Assembly: GCF_046507575.1 (NCBI RefSeq)
Contig: NZ_JBKFEY010000012.1
Span: 29,533-93,532, forward strand
DNA length: 64,000 nucleotides
Source: Pontitalea aquivivens
Lineage (GTDB): Bacteria; Pseudomonadota; Alphaproteobacteria; Rhodobacterales; Rhodobacteraceae
Direction of reading: 5' to 3'
Shown here: positions 17,062 to 26,167 of the stretch, piece by piece
How the letters are laid out: every line of letters starts with the position of its first letter
How positions within the stretch are numbered: position 1 is the stretch's first letter
Notes under the pieces: generated by a model
Seen by the model: only the letters and a program-made list of their open reading frames with translations
Told to the model about the DNA's origin: nothing
Databases searched by the model: none
Position numbers and translations under genes: made by a program

Positions 17062-18129
17062 TCAGTTCCGCAGGGCGGCAAGGGCCGCCAGCCGGCCGTT
17101 CGCCTCGACCATGATACGCCGGATCAGGTCTTCGCAGCTTTCCAGCCGATCGATGACTGCGGCGCATTGGCCGCTGGGCAACAGGCCATGATCCGGGTCG
17201 CCCCGCACCACGCCGCGCTGCACCAGCGTCGGCAGGTTCGGGGCCATCACGGTCTGGGCAAAGCTGCTTTCGCCACTGGTCAGCACCTTCAACCCCAGCC
17301 GCGCCATTGCCAGCGGACCCATGTTGTTTTCACGCGCCCACTGCCGGGCATATTTCAGGCTCATCGTCAGACGGGCCGGCAGGGACATTCCTTCCAGACG
17401 GCGAATTTCATCATTCTCGACAAAGCGTTGCGGCAGGCCATCCACCGCTGTCGTCACCCGGATCACGGTCGGATCCCTGGTGGCCAGATATCGATCCAGC
17501 GCCGAACGCGGCACAGGGGAATCGCTGGTCAGCAGGAACCGCGTCCCCATGGCGATGCCCGCCGCACCATAGGCCAGCGCCGCCGCCAGCCCGCGCCCGT
17601 CGAACATGCCACCCGCCGCAACCACCGGCACCTTGACCGCATCCAGCACCTGCGGCAGCAGGATCGAGCTGGGCACCGCCCCGGTATGGCCGCCGCCCTC
17701 GCCACCCTGCACGGTAACGATATCTGCGCCCATCTCGACCGCCTTCACCGCATGTTTGACCGCGCCGACCGTGGGCATGCAGACCACGCCCGCATCCTTC
17801 AGCCGGCGGATCGTCGCGGCATCGGGGCCGCGGCCATAGCTGACCGCGCGCACCTTGTGCTTGATAACCGCGGCGATCAGCTCTTCGGCATTGGGCTGAA
17901 ACATGTGGAAGTTCACGCCAAAGGGCTTGTCGGTCAGAGACTTGATCCGCAGGATCTGGTTTTCAACATCGCCCGGTTCGGCGGTGGCCCCCGCAAAAAA
18001 GCCAAAACCACCCGCGTTGCAGGTCGCCGCCGTCAGGCGGGCATCCGCAACCCAGCCCATCGCGGTCTGGACAACGGGATAGCGACAGCCAAGCCGGTCG
18101 CAAAGCTCGGTATGAAGGTCGTTGGACAT
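17062..18129 (-). CDS. ipdC: IpdC homologue, FMN-dependent NMO/NPD-family oxidoreductase
   Basis: The 355-residue TIM-barrel flavoprotein belongs to the nitronate monooxygenase/2-nitropropane dioxygenase family. Visible motifs are VQTAMGWVADARL and NAGGFGFFAG (N-terminal FMN site), TVQGGEGGGHTG (about 198-209) and VVAAGGMFDGRG with GIAMGTRF (phosphate binding). It follows mycobacterial IpdC (Rv3553), which desaturates or reduces the C/D ring CoA ester so that EchA20 can open ring D. It is first in the operator-4 unit, 63 bp downstream of the operator. Confidence 0.9.
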   Translation of the reverse strand: MSNDLHTELCDRLGCRYPVVQTAMGWVADARLTAATCNAGGFGFFAGATAEPGDVENQILRIKSLTDKPFGVNFHMFQPNAEELIAAVIKHKVRAVSYGRGPDAATIRRLKDAGVVCMPTVGAVKHAVKAVEMGADIVTVQGGEGGGHTGAVPSSILLPQVLDAVKVPVVAAGGMFDGRGLAAALAYGAAGIAMGTRFLLTSDSPVPRSALDRYLATRDPTVIRVTTAVDGLPQRFVENDEIRRLEGMSLPARLTMSLKYARQWARENNMGPLAMARLGLKVLTSGESSFAQTVMAPNLPTLVQRGVVRGDPDHGLLPSGQCAAVIDRLESCEDLIRRIMVEANGRLAALAALRN

Positions 18130-18192
18130 GGGCCTACCGCTTGTTCATGCGTTTCATCTGAAAGGTGGATAGCCCGGATACCCCCCGCCGGT

Positions 18193-18210
18193 ATCGTCTG
18201 AATGAGGTAG
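18193..18210 (+). promoter_or_regulatory. Operator copy 4 of the island regulon
   Basis: ATCGTCTGAATGAGGTAG lies between the SDR stop at 18213 and the ipdC start at 18129, 63 bp from the latter. Left half-site perfect, right half-site relaxed. Confidence 0.75.
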
Positions 18211-18212
18211 CA

Positions 18213-18974
18213 TCAATGGAACACCCGCCCGCCATTGACCAGCAGCGTCTGTCCGGTGATGAAACGGGCCTGGTCGCCGGACAGGAACAGGACGGCATTG
18301 GCGATATCCTCTGGTTCGCACAACTCTCCCAGCGGGATCGCATTACGCGCGCGTTCATAGGCGTCCTTCGGGATGCGCTGCATCGCGCGGGTGTTGGTCG
18401 GACCGGGACACACGGCATTGACATTGACCTTGTAAGGCCCAAGCTCACGCGCCAGCGATCGGGTGAACCCCAGCACTCCCGACTTGGCCGAGGCATAGTC
18501 CACCGTGCCGATATCCCCGTTGAACGCCGAATCCGACGAGACCGAGACGATCTTGCCCGTCCGCCGTTCCCGCATCTGCCCGACCACCTGGCGCGAACAC
18601 ATCAGCGTAGTCATCAACGACACGCCGATCACGAATTGCAGGGTTTCGGGCTTGGCCTGCCAGAATTCGGAATAATTCTCGCGCGCGGTCTGACCGATGT
18701 TGTTGACCAGAATATCGATCGGGCCAAGGTCGCGGCGGGCCTGGTCGAAAGCGGCGGCAACCTGATCCTGCACGGTCATGTCGGCCGCGACGGGCAGCGC
18801 CCGGACCCCGGCCGCGCGCACCATCCCGGCGGTTTCAGCCAGCGCCTCGGCCTCGCGGTCGAACACCGCGACATCGGCGCCCGCCCGGGCATAGGCCAGC
18901 GCGCAGGCCCGGCCGATGCCGTTGCCCGCGCCGGTGACAACCGCGATCTTGCCCGCGAAGGGTGCTGTGGTCAT
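18213..18974 (-). CDS. Short-chain dehydrogenase/reductase
   Basis: The 253-residue classical SDR has TGAGNGIGR (14-22), NNIG instead of NNAG (91-94), Ser147, catalytic Tyr160/Lys164 (YASAK) and PGPTNT after the active site. It is the last gene of the unit that begins with the acyl-CoA dehydrogenase at 21839 and is coupled to the SnoaL gene by a 4-bp overlap. It probably acts on a hydroxyl of a C/D ring intermediate formed after FadE30; the specific step is not known. Confidence 0.85.
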   Translation of the reverse strand: MTTAPFAGKIAVVTGAGNGIGRACALAYARAGADVAVFDREAEALAETAGMVRAAGVRALPVAADMTVQDQVAAAFDQARRDLGPIDILVNNIGQTARENYSEFWQAKPETLQFVIGVSLMTTLMCSRQVVGQMRERRTGKIVSVSSDSAFNGDIGTVDYASAKSGVLGFTRSLARELGPYKVNVNAVCPGPTNTRAMQRIPKDAYERARNAIPLGELCEPEDIANAVLFLSGDQARFITGQTLLVNGGRVFH

Positions 18975-19549
18975 GTCGTTCCTCCCTTGGGTGACCGCGC
19001 GGGCGGGGTGCCCGGCCCGCGCGGAAAAGCCTTCAATACATGGTATGACAAATCCCCCGGCCCGGGCTGGCCGGGGGGGCTGCCGGCGGCAAAGTCATGA
19101 TAGGCGGCAGGATCCACAGGCTGCTTGCGCGCCCAGTCCAGCGTGATCTGCCGCGACAGGAAGCGCCAGGTGCCATCGCGGCGGATATAGTGGTCAAGGC
19201 TGCGGCTGCCGGTGACGATTTCATAGCCGCCGGGGCCGTGGGTGCGGTGATAGTTGATCTTGTGCACCTCGCCCTCGGCCCGGTCGCCGTCAATGACGAA
19301 ATCCATGTTGACGACGTAATGCACCGTCGCCTCATAGGCGCGCAGCGCGCGTTCGCAGAAGGCGACATAGGCGTCGCGCCCGCCTTCGAACATCCGGCCG
19401 TGGCTATCGGTCGCTGCCTCGTCATACAGGCTGCGCAGCAGATCAAAGTCGCGCCGGTCCACCGCGCGCGAATAGGCGGTGACCAAACGGCACAACGCCT
19501 CGCGCGCGGCGATTTCGTCCAGCGTGGGCTCGGCCACCCCCATCGCCAC
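18971..19549 (-). CDS. SnoaL/NTF2-like protein
   Basis: This 192-residue protein has the N-terminal helix pattern EALCRLVTAYSRAVDRRD (Tyr31, Asp36 region) followed by ATVHYVVNMDF, where a His points into the barrel, and a later LDHYIRRDGTWRF strand pair typical of SnoaL-4 proteins. The C-terminus is Pro/Gly-rich. It is coupled by overlaps to fadE30 upstream and the SDR downstream. A dehydratase/isomerase role is inferred from family and setting. Confidence 0.75.
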   Translation of the reverse strand: MAMGVAEPTLDEIAAREALCRLVTAYSRAVDRRDFDLLRSLYDEAATDSHGRMFEGGRDAYVAFCERALRAYEATVHYVVNMDFVIDGDRAEGEVHKINYHRTHGPGGYEIVTGSRSLDHYIRRDGTWRFLSRQITLDWARKQPVDPAAYHDFAAGSPPGQPGPGDLSYHVLKAFPRGPGTPPARSPKGGTT

Positions 19550-20733
19550 TAGACCAGGGTTCCGCGCGGTTCGCGCGGCATGCCAAGGCCCTGCTCGGCG
19601 ATCAGGTTCAGCTGGATTTCATTGGTACCGCCATAGATCGTGTCGGCGCGGCTGAACAGGAACAGCTGGCGCAGGCGTTCGCGCCGGGGGTCGTCGTCCA
19701 GGATCGCACCTTCGGGGCCCATCACATCCATCGCCAGACGGCCCAGGTCACGGTGCCAGTTCGACCAGTGATATTTGTAGCTCAGCGCCTCGCGCCGGGC
19801 CTCGGGCGCGGGGTCGCCCGCCAGCACCCGCATCGCCAGATAGCGCATCGCCCGCAGGCCCACCCAGGCCCGGGCGATCCGCGCCCGGATCGCGGGCCGC
19901 TGCGCCGCGCCGTTTTCGCGCGCGATTTGGCAGATCGCGTCCAGTTCCTGTGAAAAGGCCATCTGCTGGCCCAGCGTGGAAATCCCCCGCTCGAACCCCA
20001 GCAACGCCATGGCGATCTTCCAGCCTTCGCCCGGTTTGCCCACGACGTGTTCGGCCTTGGCCACCGCGCCATCGAGGAAGACCGAGTTGAATTCGGCCCC
20101 GCCGCCGATCTGGCGGATCGGCTGCACCACGATTCCGGGCTGATCCAGCGGCATCAGCAGGAAGATCAGGCCGTTGCGCCCGACCGCGCCTTCCTCGCAG
20201 CGCGCCAGGACAAAGATCCAGTCCGACAGATGCGCCAGCGAGGTCCAGACCTTCTGCCCGCTGACCAGCCAGTTGCCGGTGGCCGGGTCCAGCCGCGCGC
20301 GGGTGCGGATGTTGCCAAGATCGGACCCCGCGCCCGGTTCGGAATAACCCTGGCACCAGAATTCGGTGCCGGCGCGGATGCCGGGCAGGAATTGGCGTTT
20401 CTGTTCCCCGGTGCCGAATTCGATCAGCGTGGGGCCGACCAGGCCCTCGCCGATATGGCCCATCCGGCCCGGACCGCCCGCAAGGCCATATTCTTCCTGG
20501 AACACCACCTGTTCGGCGACCGACAGGCCCCGCCCGCCCCACTCCTCGGGCCAGCCGGGACAGGTCCAGCGACCGGCCGCCAGTTCGCGTTCCCAGTCTT
20601 TGCGCAACTCGGGCAGGGCGTCGCCGTCGCCGGCGTGGCCGCGATGGCGCAGGGGGGCGAACCGGCCCGTCAGATGCGTTGCCATCCAGTTACGGATCTC
20701 GGCGCGCAAGGCGTGGTGGATATCTTGGGTCAT
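19549..20733 (-). CDS. fadE30: FadE30 homologue, HIP-CoA dehydrogenase
   Basis: The 394-residue acyl-CoA dehydrogenase contains GYSEPGAGSDLGNIRTRA (about 129-146), QKVWTSLAHLSDW, PLDQPGIVVQPI and RADTIYGGTNEIQ near the end. These segments follow mycobacterial FadE30 (Rv3560c), which dehydrogenates the propionyl side chain of HIP-CoA. As in that group, the MCAD-type Glu position before GTNEIQ is Gly, while Glu248 (GFERG) is the likely base. It overlaps the upstream dehydrogenase gene by 4 bp, suggesting an enzyme pair or co-translation. Confidence 0.9.
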   Translation of the reverse strand: MTQDIHHALRAEIRNWMATHLTGRFAPLRHRGHAGDGDALPELRKDWERELAAGRWTCPGWPEEWGGRGLSVAEQVVFQEEYGLAGGPGRMGHIGEGLVGPTLIEFGTGEQKRQFLPGIRAGTEFWCQGYSEPGAGSDLGNIRTRARLDPATGNWLVSGQKVWTSLAHLSDWIFVLARCEEGAVGRNGLIFLLMPLDQPGIVVQPIRQIGGGAEFNSVFLDGAVAKAEHVVGKPGEGWKIAMALLGFERGISTLGQQMAFSQELDAICQIARENGAAQRPAIRARIARAWVGLRAMRYLAMRVLAGDPAPEARREALSYKYHWSNWHRDLGRLAMDVMGPEGAILDDDPRRERLRQLFLFSRADTIYGGTNEIQLNLIAEQGLGMPREPRGTLV

Positions 20734-21839
20734 GCCTTGGCCTCATGGTCCAGAAGATACGCGGCGATCGGGTCCAGATGCGTCTCGGGGTCGCCCAGCA
20801 GGCTCCGGTCGGACTGCGCGCGCTTGAAATACAGATGCGGGTCGTATTCCCAGGTGATGCCAACCCCGCCGTGCAGCTGGATCGCCTCTTGCGCGGCGCG
20901 GAACACCAGATCCTGCGCCAGCGCGCGCAGGCCCGCGACCTCAAGCACGAAGGCCTCGGGATCGGCGGTGGCGGCCACGCCATAGACCAGCGCGCGCGCC
21001 TCGGCCAGGTCGGCCTCAAGACCCGCGCAGCGATGCTTGATTGCCTGGAACGAGGCGATGGTGCGGCCGAACTGCACCCGCTCAGTGATATAGGCCAGCG
21101 TCAGATCCATCACGCCGCGCGCCGCGCCCACCTGTTCGGCGGCAAGGCCAAGCCCAGCCACCGCCAACGCCCGCCGCAGCGCATCAGGCGCCGCGCCTTC
21201 GTCGATCCGGGCCGAAGCCGGGACCATCACGCGATCCAGATGCAGCGCACCCCATTGTCGCGTACCATCCAGCCCCGCCAGCGGCTGCACCTGCTGGCCC
21301 ATGCCGGGTTCCAGCGCGAACCAGGCCGTGCCTTCGCCCAGACGGGCCTGCACCAGCACCAGATCGGCCAGCGGCGACAGGGCCGGCGACAGGCGCCCGT
21401 CCAGAACGAAGCCGTTGGCCGCCGGCCTGGCCGTCAGGCAGGCCGCCTCGGGCTGGCGCGGATCAAGGGCAACCGTCGCGGACTGGCCCGCCGCGATGCG
21501 TGGCAACAGCACAGCCTGCGCCGCGGCACTGCCCACCGCCAGAAGTACCGGCGTAGCAAGGCAGACGCTTTCCCACAGCGGGATCGGCGCCAGCCGTTCG
21601 CCTGCGGTCTCCATCATCAAAGCCAGTTCCGTCAGCCCCAGGCCCAGACCGTCCTGCGCCTCGGGAATGGTCAGCGCAGCCCAGCCCAGTTCACCCGCCA
21701 CGGTGGCCCAAAGACCTGCGTCAACGCCCTGCCCCTCGACAATCACCGCCCGCAACCGCTCCGGGGGCATCCGATCCGCCAGAAGCCGCCGGGCCTCTTC
21801 CCGGATGACCCGCTGATCCTCGGTAAGTGTCAGATCCAT
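20730..21839 (-). CDS. Acyl-CoA dehydrogenase, partner subunit type
   Basis: The start is placed at 21839 (MDLTLTEDQRV), 55 bp downstream of operator 5; longer frames lack support. The 369-residue protein has the N-terminal helical domain, a reduced middle domain and QLHGGVGITWEYDPHLYFKR near the end. This is the pattern of beta-type subunits of steroid acyl-CoA dehydrogenases. It is the first gene of the fadE30 unit and overlaps fadE30 by 4 bp. It may pair with FadE30 or act separately on a shortened intermediate. Confidence 0.85.
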   Translation of the reverse strand: MDLTLTEDQRVIREEARRLLADRMPPERLRAVIVEGQGVDAGLWATVAGELGWAALTIPEAQDGLGLGLTELALMMETAGERLAPIPLWESVCLATPVLLAVGSAAAQAVLLPRIAAGQSATVALDPRQPEAACLTARPAANGFVLDGRLSPALSPLADLVLVQARLGEGTAWFALEPGMGQQVQPLAGLDGTRQWGALHLDRVMVPASARIDEGAAPDALRRALAVAGLGLAAEQVGAARGVMDLTLAYITERVQFGRTIASFQAIKHRCAGLEADLAEARALVYGVAATADPEAFVLEVAGLRALAQDLVFRAAQEAIQLHGGVGITWEYDPHLYFKRAQSDRSLLGDPETHLDPIAAYLLDHEAKA

Positions 21840-21894
21840 CTTGCCCCGCCTGCTGTCTTGCGCCCCAGCGATGCCACCGGCCCGCCCGCACCAC

Positions 21895-21912
21895 ATCGTC
21901 CAAACGAAGGAT
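21895..21912 (+). promoter_or_regulatory. Operator copy 5 of the island regulon
   Basis: ATCGTCCAAACGAAGGAT has a perfect left half-site and outer dyad ATC/GAT. It lies in the divergent region between 21839 (minus) and 22034 (plus) and is 55 bp from the former. The unit at 22034 includes the TetR regulator gene, so this copy could also give autoregulation. Confidence 0.7.
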
Positions 21913-22033
21913 GGTCCGGTCAACCCGACAGCGCGCCGTTCTGTACCCGCCGCAAAAAATCCTGCCGCATCCTGCAAATGAACGATGGAAGCGCCCGGCA
22001 TCGCGGCAAAGCTGATGCAAACAGGGGGGGATC

Positions 22034-22537
22034 ATGCAACAGGACATTGCCGCGCAGATGGCCGCGATGGAACGCCGCCTGAAGCTGGCCGAGGATCAGC
22101 TGGCGATCCTGCAAGTGCTGGCCAGCTACGGCCCGGCGGTCGACAGTCGCTCGGCTGCGGCGACGGCGGCGCTTTGGGCGCCCGGGGGCTGCTATGACTT
22201 CGGCGACGAGCCGGTCCGCGGCGCCAAGGCCGTGGGCGCCATCGTCGATCTTGATACGCATCGCGGTTATGTGGACCGCGGCTGCGCGCATGTGATGGGC
22301 CTGCCAATGGTCACGATCAGCGGCGACCGGGCTATCGCCACCAGCTATTCGCGGGTCTATCTGTACGACGGCGACGGCTGGCGGGTGGAACGCGCCAGCG
22401 CCAACCGCTGGGAATTGCAGCGCACGCCCGAGGGCTGGCGCGTCACCAACCGCATTAACCGGCTGATGGATGGATCCCCCGCCGGGCGCGAAATTCTGGA
22501 GCGCGGTCTGGCCGACCGCGAAGGGGGGGGTCAATGA
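22034..22537 (+). CDS. SnoaL-like protein, BaiE-like spacing of Tyr/Asp/His
   Basis: The 167-residue protein is preceded by a very G-rich ribosome site. Tyr32 and Asp37 (LASYGPAVD) and His86 (CAHVMGL) are spaced as in bile acid 7-alpha-dehydratase BaiE (166 residues, Tyr30, Asp35, His83 from memory). The Asp106 of BaiE has no clear equivalent. A dehydratase for a ring hydroxyl is therefore a reasonable guess but not proven. It is first in a plus-strand unit with an SDR (ATGA overlap) and the TetR gene. Confidence 0.75.
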   Translation: MQQDIAAQMAAMERRLKLAEDQLAILQVLASYGPAVDSRSAAATAALWAPGGCYDFGDEPVRGAKAVGAIVDLDTHRGYVDRGCAHVMGLPMVTISGDRAIATSYSRVYLYDGDGWRVERASANRWELQRTPEGWRVTNRINRLMDGSPAGREILERGLADREGGGQ

Positions 22538-23412
22538 TCCGGCTGGACGGAAAGGCGATTGCGATCACCGGCGCGGGCGGCGGATTGGGCGCGGCCTATG
22601 CGCGCCACGTCGCGGCATTGGGGGCTTCGGTTCTGGTCAATGACATCACCCCCGCCGCCGCCGCACGGACGGTGGCCGAAATCACCGCCGCAGGGGGCCG
22701 GGCCGCTGCACTGCCGGGTGACGTTGCCGCATGGGGGTTCGGGGAAACGCTGGTTTCGGCCTGCGTCGACGCCTTCGGGGCGATCGACGGGCTGGTGAAC
22801 AACGCCGGCATCCTGCGCCCCGCCCTGCTTGAGGATGTGACGGAAGCCGATTTCCGCCACATGGTCGAAGTCAACCTGCTGGGCACCGCGGCCTGCGCGC
22901 AAGCGGCGGGGCGGCGGATGCGGGCGGCGGGGCGCGGGGGGGCAATCCTAAACGTCACCTCGGGGTCGCAGGCGGGCGACATCGCGCTTGGCGGCTATGG
23001 CGCGACCAAGGGGGCGATTGCCGCGCTGACCTATAGCTGGGCGATGGAACTGCGTGGCTCGGGCATCCGCATGAACGCCCTGTCACCGTTGGCCGAAACC
23101 GCGATGGCCGCACAGAACGCGCATCTGATGGCCTTGCAGGGCCAGAACCGCGAGGTGCATTACACCACCCTGCCCCCGGCCAAGGCGAATGCGCCCGTGG
23201 TAGCCTATCTGCTGTCGGATGCCGCGCGCGAGGTGCATGGTCAGGTGATCCGCATCGCGGGGCGGCAATTGTCCTTCGTCACCCATCCGATGATCGCCGC
23301 CCCGGTGATCGAGGGTGACTGGACCTGCGACAGCGTGGCCGGGGCCTTTGCCAGCACGCTGTTGCATCATCAGCACAAACTCGGGCTGGCTTTCACCGCC
23401 GCCACGCCCTGA
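22534..23412 (+). CDS. Short-chain dehydrogenase, MFE-2-like
   Basis: The 292-residue SDR has TGAGGGLG (12-19), VNDIT after the second strand (MFE-2-like), NNAG (89-92) and catalytic Tyr155/Lys159 (YGATK). A C-terminal extension contains LPPAKANAPVVAYLLSDAA, as in hydroxyacyl-CoA dehydrogenase members. The ATG overlaps the preceding SnoaL stop (ATGA). It probably oxidises a (3R)-hydroxyacyl-CoA or a ring hydroxyl. Confidence 0.85.
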   Translation: MIRLDGKAIAITGAGGGLGAAYARHVAALGASVLVNDITPAAAARTVAEITAAGGRAAALPGDVAAWGFGETLVSACVDAFGAIDGLVNNAGILRPALLEDVTEADFRHMVEVNLLGTAACAQAAGRRMRAAGRGGAILNVTSGSQAGDIALGGYGATKGAIAALTYSWAMELRGSGIRMNALSPLAETAMAAQNAHLMALQGQNREVHYTTLPPAKANAPVVAYLLSDAAREVHGQVIRIAGRQLSFVTHPMIAAPVIEGDWTCDSVAGAFASTLLHHQHKLGLAFTAATP

Positions 23413-23448
23413 CGTGCAAGATTTTCCGCACCGGGACGCGCGCGCACA

Positions 23449-23475
23449 TTGGCCCGGCGCCCCCCATGATATAAA
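23449..23475 (+). promoter_or_regulatory. Possible promoter of the TetR gene
   Basis: TTGGCC (23449-23454) and TATAAA (23470-23475) are separated by 15 bp, about 65 bp before the GTG at 23540. The -10 box is good and the spacing is short. It would give the regulator a promoter of its own besides read-through from 22034. Confidence 0.4.
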
Positions 23476-23539
23476 AGGCGATCCCAGCTTGAGTGTTCTA
23501 AGCCCCGAAACCCTGTCCCCGCGCGCAGGAGGCCCCAAA

Positions 23540-24280
23540 GTGAAGCCCGTCGCAGACCCGGCCGCCGAAGCGGCACCGCTTCCCGAACCCCGCGAGGCGC
23601 GCAATGGCAGCAACCCGCGCAAGGAACTTGTCCGCGATCAGTTGATCGATATCGCGGCCGAACTGTTCGACAGAAAGGGCTATGCCCAGACCAGTATCAA
23701 CGACATTGCCCGCTCGATCGGGCTGGGGCGATCGGCGGTCTATCACTACTTCCGCAACAAGGAGGAAATCCTCGCGGCGCTGGTCGAATCCGAGGCGCTG
23801 GCCCCCTCGCACCAGTTGCAGGACCTGATCGACACCCCCGACCTGACCCCGACCGAACGGCTGCGCAAGGCGATCGTGGATGGCATCTCGCGCCGCTTGT
23901 CCGAAGGGTCGCGCTTCATCCTGCTGGCACGGCTGGAGGCGCAGATCCCCGCCGAGCTTGGTCCGATCTACAACAAGGGCCGGCGCGATATCTTCAATTT
24001 CTATGTCCGCTGCATCACCGAGGGCATCGCCGCCAAGGAATTCCGTCCCGTCGACCCCAAGATTGCCGCCTTCGCGGTGATCGGCATGGCGAACTGGACC
24101 TCGCGCTGGTATTCGCCGCAAGGGCCGCGCAGCCCGCAGGAAATTGCCGAGGTCATCGCCGACATGGCCCTGCACGCCCTGATCGCACGCGGGGCCACGG
24201 TCAGCGATACCGCCGGCATCGCCAACGCGCTGGACCAGATGCGCCGCCAGATCGACTGGCTGGACGACAAGCTGCTGTAA
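23540..24280 (+). CDS. TetR-family transcriptional regulator (KstR2-like C-terminal domain)
   Basis: The GTG at 23540 is chosen because AGGAGG lies 8 bp upstream; 246 residues. After a 27-residue Pro/Ala-rich arm comes the TetR DNA-binding domain with HTH at about 51-75 (TSINDIARSIGLGRSAVYHYFRNKEEIL). The ligand domain ends with MANWTSRWYSPQGPRSPQEIAE, which resembles the WVSVRWYRPGGPLTAQQ part of KstR2, the HIP-CoA-responsive repressor of actinobacteria. It is the best candidate to bind the nine operators of the island. The operator itself differs from the KstR2 motif, so the specificity has diverged. CoA-ester induction is inference. Confidence 0.85.
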   Translation: MKPVADPAAEAAPLPEPREARNGSNPRKELVRDQLIDIAAELFDRKGYAQTSINDIARSIGLGRSAVYHYFRNKEEILAALVESEALAPSHQLQDLIDTPDLTPTERLRKAIVDGISRRLSEGSRFILLARLEAQIPAELGPIYNKGRRDIFNFYVRCITEGIAAKEFRPVDPKIAAFAVIGMANWTSRWYSPQGPRSPQEIAEVIADMALHALIARGATVSDTAGIANALDQMRRQIDWLDDKLL

Positions 24281-24880
24281 TCAGTCGAAGACCACCTTGG
24301 CATCGGTCAGGAAGTCGCCGTAGGTATCATACCGGATCAGCGGGTCGCCCCCGGTCCAGACCTTCAGCCGGGCCGAGACCGCCTCGCGCGCGCGGCGCCA
24401 ACGCTTCGGCACCAGTTCGATCATCGGGCCAACCTGGGCAGGCGAGGCATAATAGATGATCGGCCGGTCCTGCCCGGCAATCGGGATCACCAGTTCGGGC
24501 CCATAGCCCGCCGCCTCGACCCGGCGGCAGGTTTCTTCGTGATTCTCGACCCAGTAGCCCAGATGCTGCAATCCTTCCCGGCCCGAAGCCAGAAACTCGG
24601 TATAGGGCGAGGGCGCGTCATTCACCTGCTGAATCAGCTCCAGCTGCACATCCCCGATGAACCCGAAGGCCAGGCGCAGTTCCAACCGCACCTCCTCGCC
24701 GCGGAACAGGCTGGGGTTGGGCGGCCGGCCGGTGCCCTTGTCCAGAAACAGGAAGGGACCGACGCCCAGATCGTGGATCCAGTGATGCACGGCGGCGTCC
24801 AGATCGCGCACCACAAAGCCCAGCTGCGTGGCCGGGCCCAGAACCGGGCGCAACGGCACACCCTGCCCGTCCCCGTTCAC
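24281..24880 (-). CDS. VOC-family (glyoxalase/epimerase-like) protein
   Basis: The GTG at 24880 overlaps the stop of the thiolase upstream (GTGA), giving 199 residues. The region upstream in the same frame is an arginine-rich antisense-like extension and was dropped. The vicinal-oxygen-chelate fold is indicated by ATQLGFVVRDLDAAVHHWI, LFLDKG, ELIQQVNDAPSPYTEFL and LQHLGYWV, with His37 (HHW) and a downstream Glu as possible metal ligands. Related proteins include methylmalonyl-CoA epimerase and dioxygenases. With propionyl-CoA-yielding pathways an epimerase is possible, but no function is claimed. Confidence 0.75.
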   Translation of the reverse strand: MNGDGQGVPLRPVLGPATQLGFVVRDLDAAVHHWIHDLGVGPFLFLDKGTGRPPNPSLFRGEEVRLELRLAFGFIGDVQLELIQQVNDAPSPYTEFLASGREGLQHLGYWVENHEETCRRVEAAGYGPELVIPIAGQDRPIIYYASPAQVGPMIELVPKRWRRAREAVSARLKVWTGGDPLIRYDTYGDFLTDAKVVFD

Positions 24881-26082
24881 GACAGGATCTCGAACAGGCC
24901 AGCCGCGCCCATGCCGCCGCCGACGCACATGGTCACCACCCCGTATTTCGCGCCGCGCCGCCGACCCTCGACCAGAAGATGGCCCGCGCAGCGCGCGCCG
25001 GTCATGCCGAAGGGATGGCCCACCGCAATGGCGCCGCCGTTCACGTTGACCTTGCCCGGGTCGATCCCCAGCCGGTCGCGGCAATAGATCGCCTGCGCGG
25101 CGAAAGCCTCGTTCAGTTCCCACAGGTCGATGTCGTCAACCTTCAGCCCATGCTGGCGCAGCAGCTTCGGCACCGCAAAGACCGGGCCGATGCCCATTTC
25201 CTCGGGCGCGCAGCCCGCCACGGCCATGCCGCGATACACGCCCAGCGGCGTCAGCCCCCGCCGCGCGGCCTCGGATGCCTCCATCACGACCAGCGCCGCG
25301 GCACCATCAGACAATTGCGAGGCGTTGCCCGCAGTCACGAACTCGCCCTGCTTGACGATCTCGCCATCGGCAAAGACGGGGGCCAGCTTGTTCAGGCCTG
25401 CCAGCGTGGTGTCGCCGCGGAAGCCCTCGTCACAGGTCAGCAGGACATCTTCAAAGCTTTGTTCCCTAGTTTCCTTGTTCACGACCAGCTTGCGCGAAGC
25501 CATCGGCACGATCTCGGCCGCGAAACGGCCAGCCTGGTCGGCAGCAGCGGTGCGCAGCTGGCTTTGCAGCGCAAATTCGTCTTGCGCCTCGCGCGATACG
25601 CCGTATTTGCGCGCGACGATCTCGGCGGTTTCGATCATCGTCATGTACATGTGCGGCCAATGCGCCAGCACGGTCCCGGACCGGTTGCGGTAGGTGTTCT
25701 TGAACTTGTTCTGGGTAAGGCTGATCGATTCCACCCCGCCTGCGACCACGGTGGCCATCCCTTCGACCACGATCTGTTGCGCGGCGATTGCCATCGCCAT
25801 CAGACCCGAGGAACACATCCGGTCCACCGACATGCCCGGCACGGTGTCGGGCAATCCGGCAGCGGCGGCGGTGAGGCGACCGATGTTGTAGCCCTGCGTG
25901 CCCTGCTGGGCCGAACAGCCGATGATCACATCATCGACCTGCGCAGGGTCCAGCCCCGCGCGGGTCACAGCCTCGCGTACGGCATGGCCGGACAGGGCCG
26001 GGGCCTCGGTGTCGTTGAAGGCGCCGCGAAAGGCTTTGCCAATAGGCGTGCGGGCGACGGAAACGATGACGGCTTCACGCAA
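24877..26082 (-). CDS. Acetyl-CoA acyltransferase (thiolase)
   Basis: The start is taken as TTG at 26082 with GGAGAAG upstream, since no ATG lies nearby; 401 residues. Nucleophile Cys90 (SVDRMCSSGLMAMA), NEAFAAQ, the His loop VGHPFGMTG and the second Cys (TMCVGGGMG) are complete. It is a general beta-ketoacyl-CoA thiolase, distinct from FadA6, and probably serves side-chain or open-chain beta-oxidation. Operator 6 lies 85 bp upstream. It is co-transcribed with the VOC gene. Confidence 0.9.
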   Translation of the reverse strand: MREAVIVSVARTPIGKAFRGAFNDTEAPALSGHAVREAVTRAGLDPAQVDDVIIGCSAQQGTQGYNIGRLTAAAAGLPDTVPGMSVDRMCSSGLMAMAIAAQQIVVEGMATVVAGGVESISLTQNKFKNTYRNRSGTVLAHWPHMYMTMIETAEIVARKYGVSREAQDEFALQSQLRTAAADQAGRFAAEIVPMASRKLVVNKETREQSFEDVLLTCDEGFRGDTTLAGLNKLAPVFADGEIVKQGEFVTAGNASQLSDGAAALVVMEASEAARRGLTPLGVYRGMAVAGCAPEEMGIGPVFAVPKLLRQHGLKVDDIDLWELNEAFAAQAIYCRDRLGIDPGKVNVNGGAIAVGHPFGMTGARCAGHLLVEGRRRGAKYGVVTMCVGGGMGAAGLFEILS

Positions 26083-26167
26083 GGGTCTTCTCCGGTTTGA
26101 TGGGAACGCTGGCAGCGAAACCCGGGTCTGTTGACGTTCAGGGCTAAGGCCGGCGGGCGGGGCGGGC

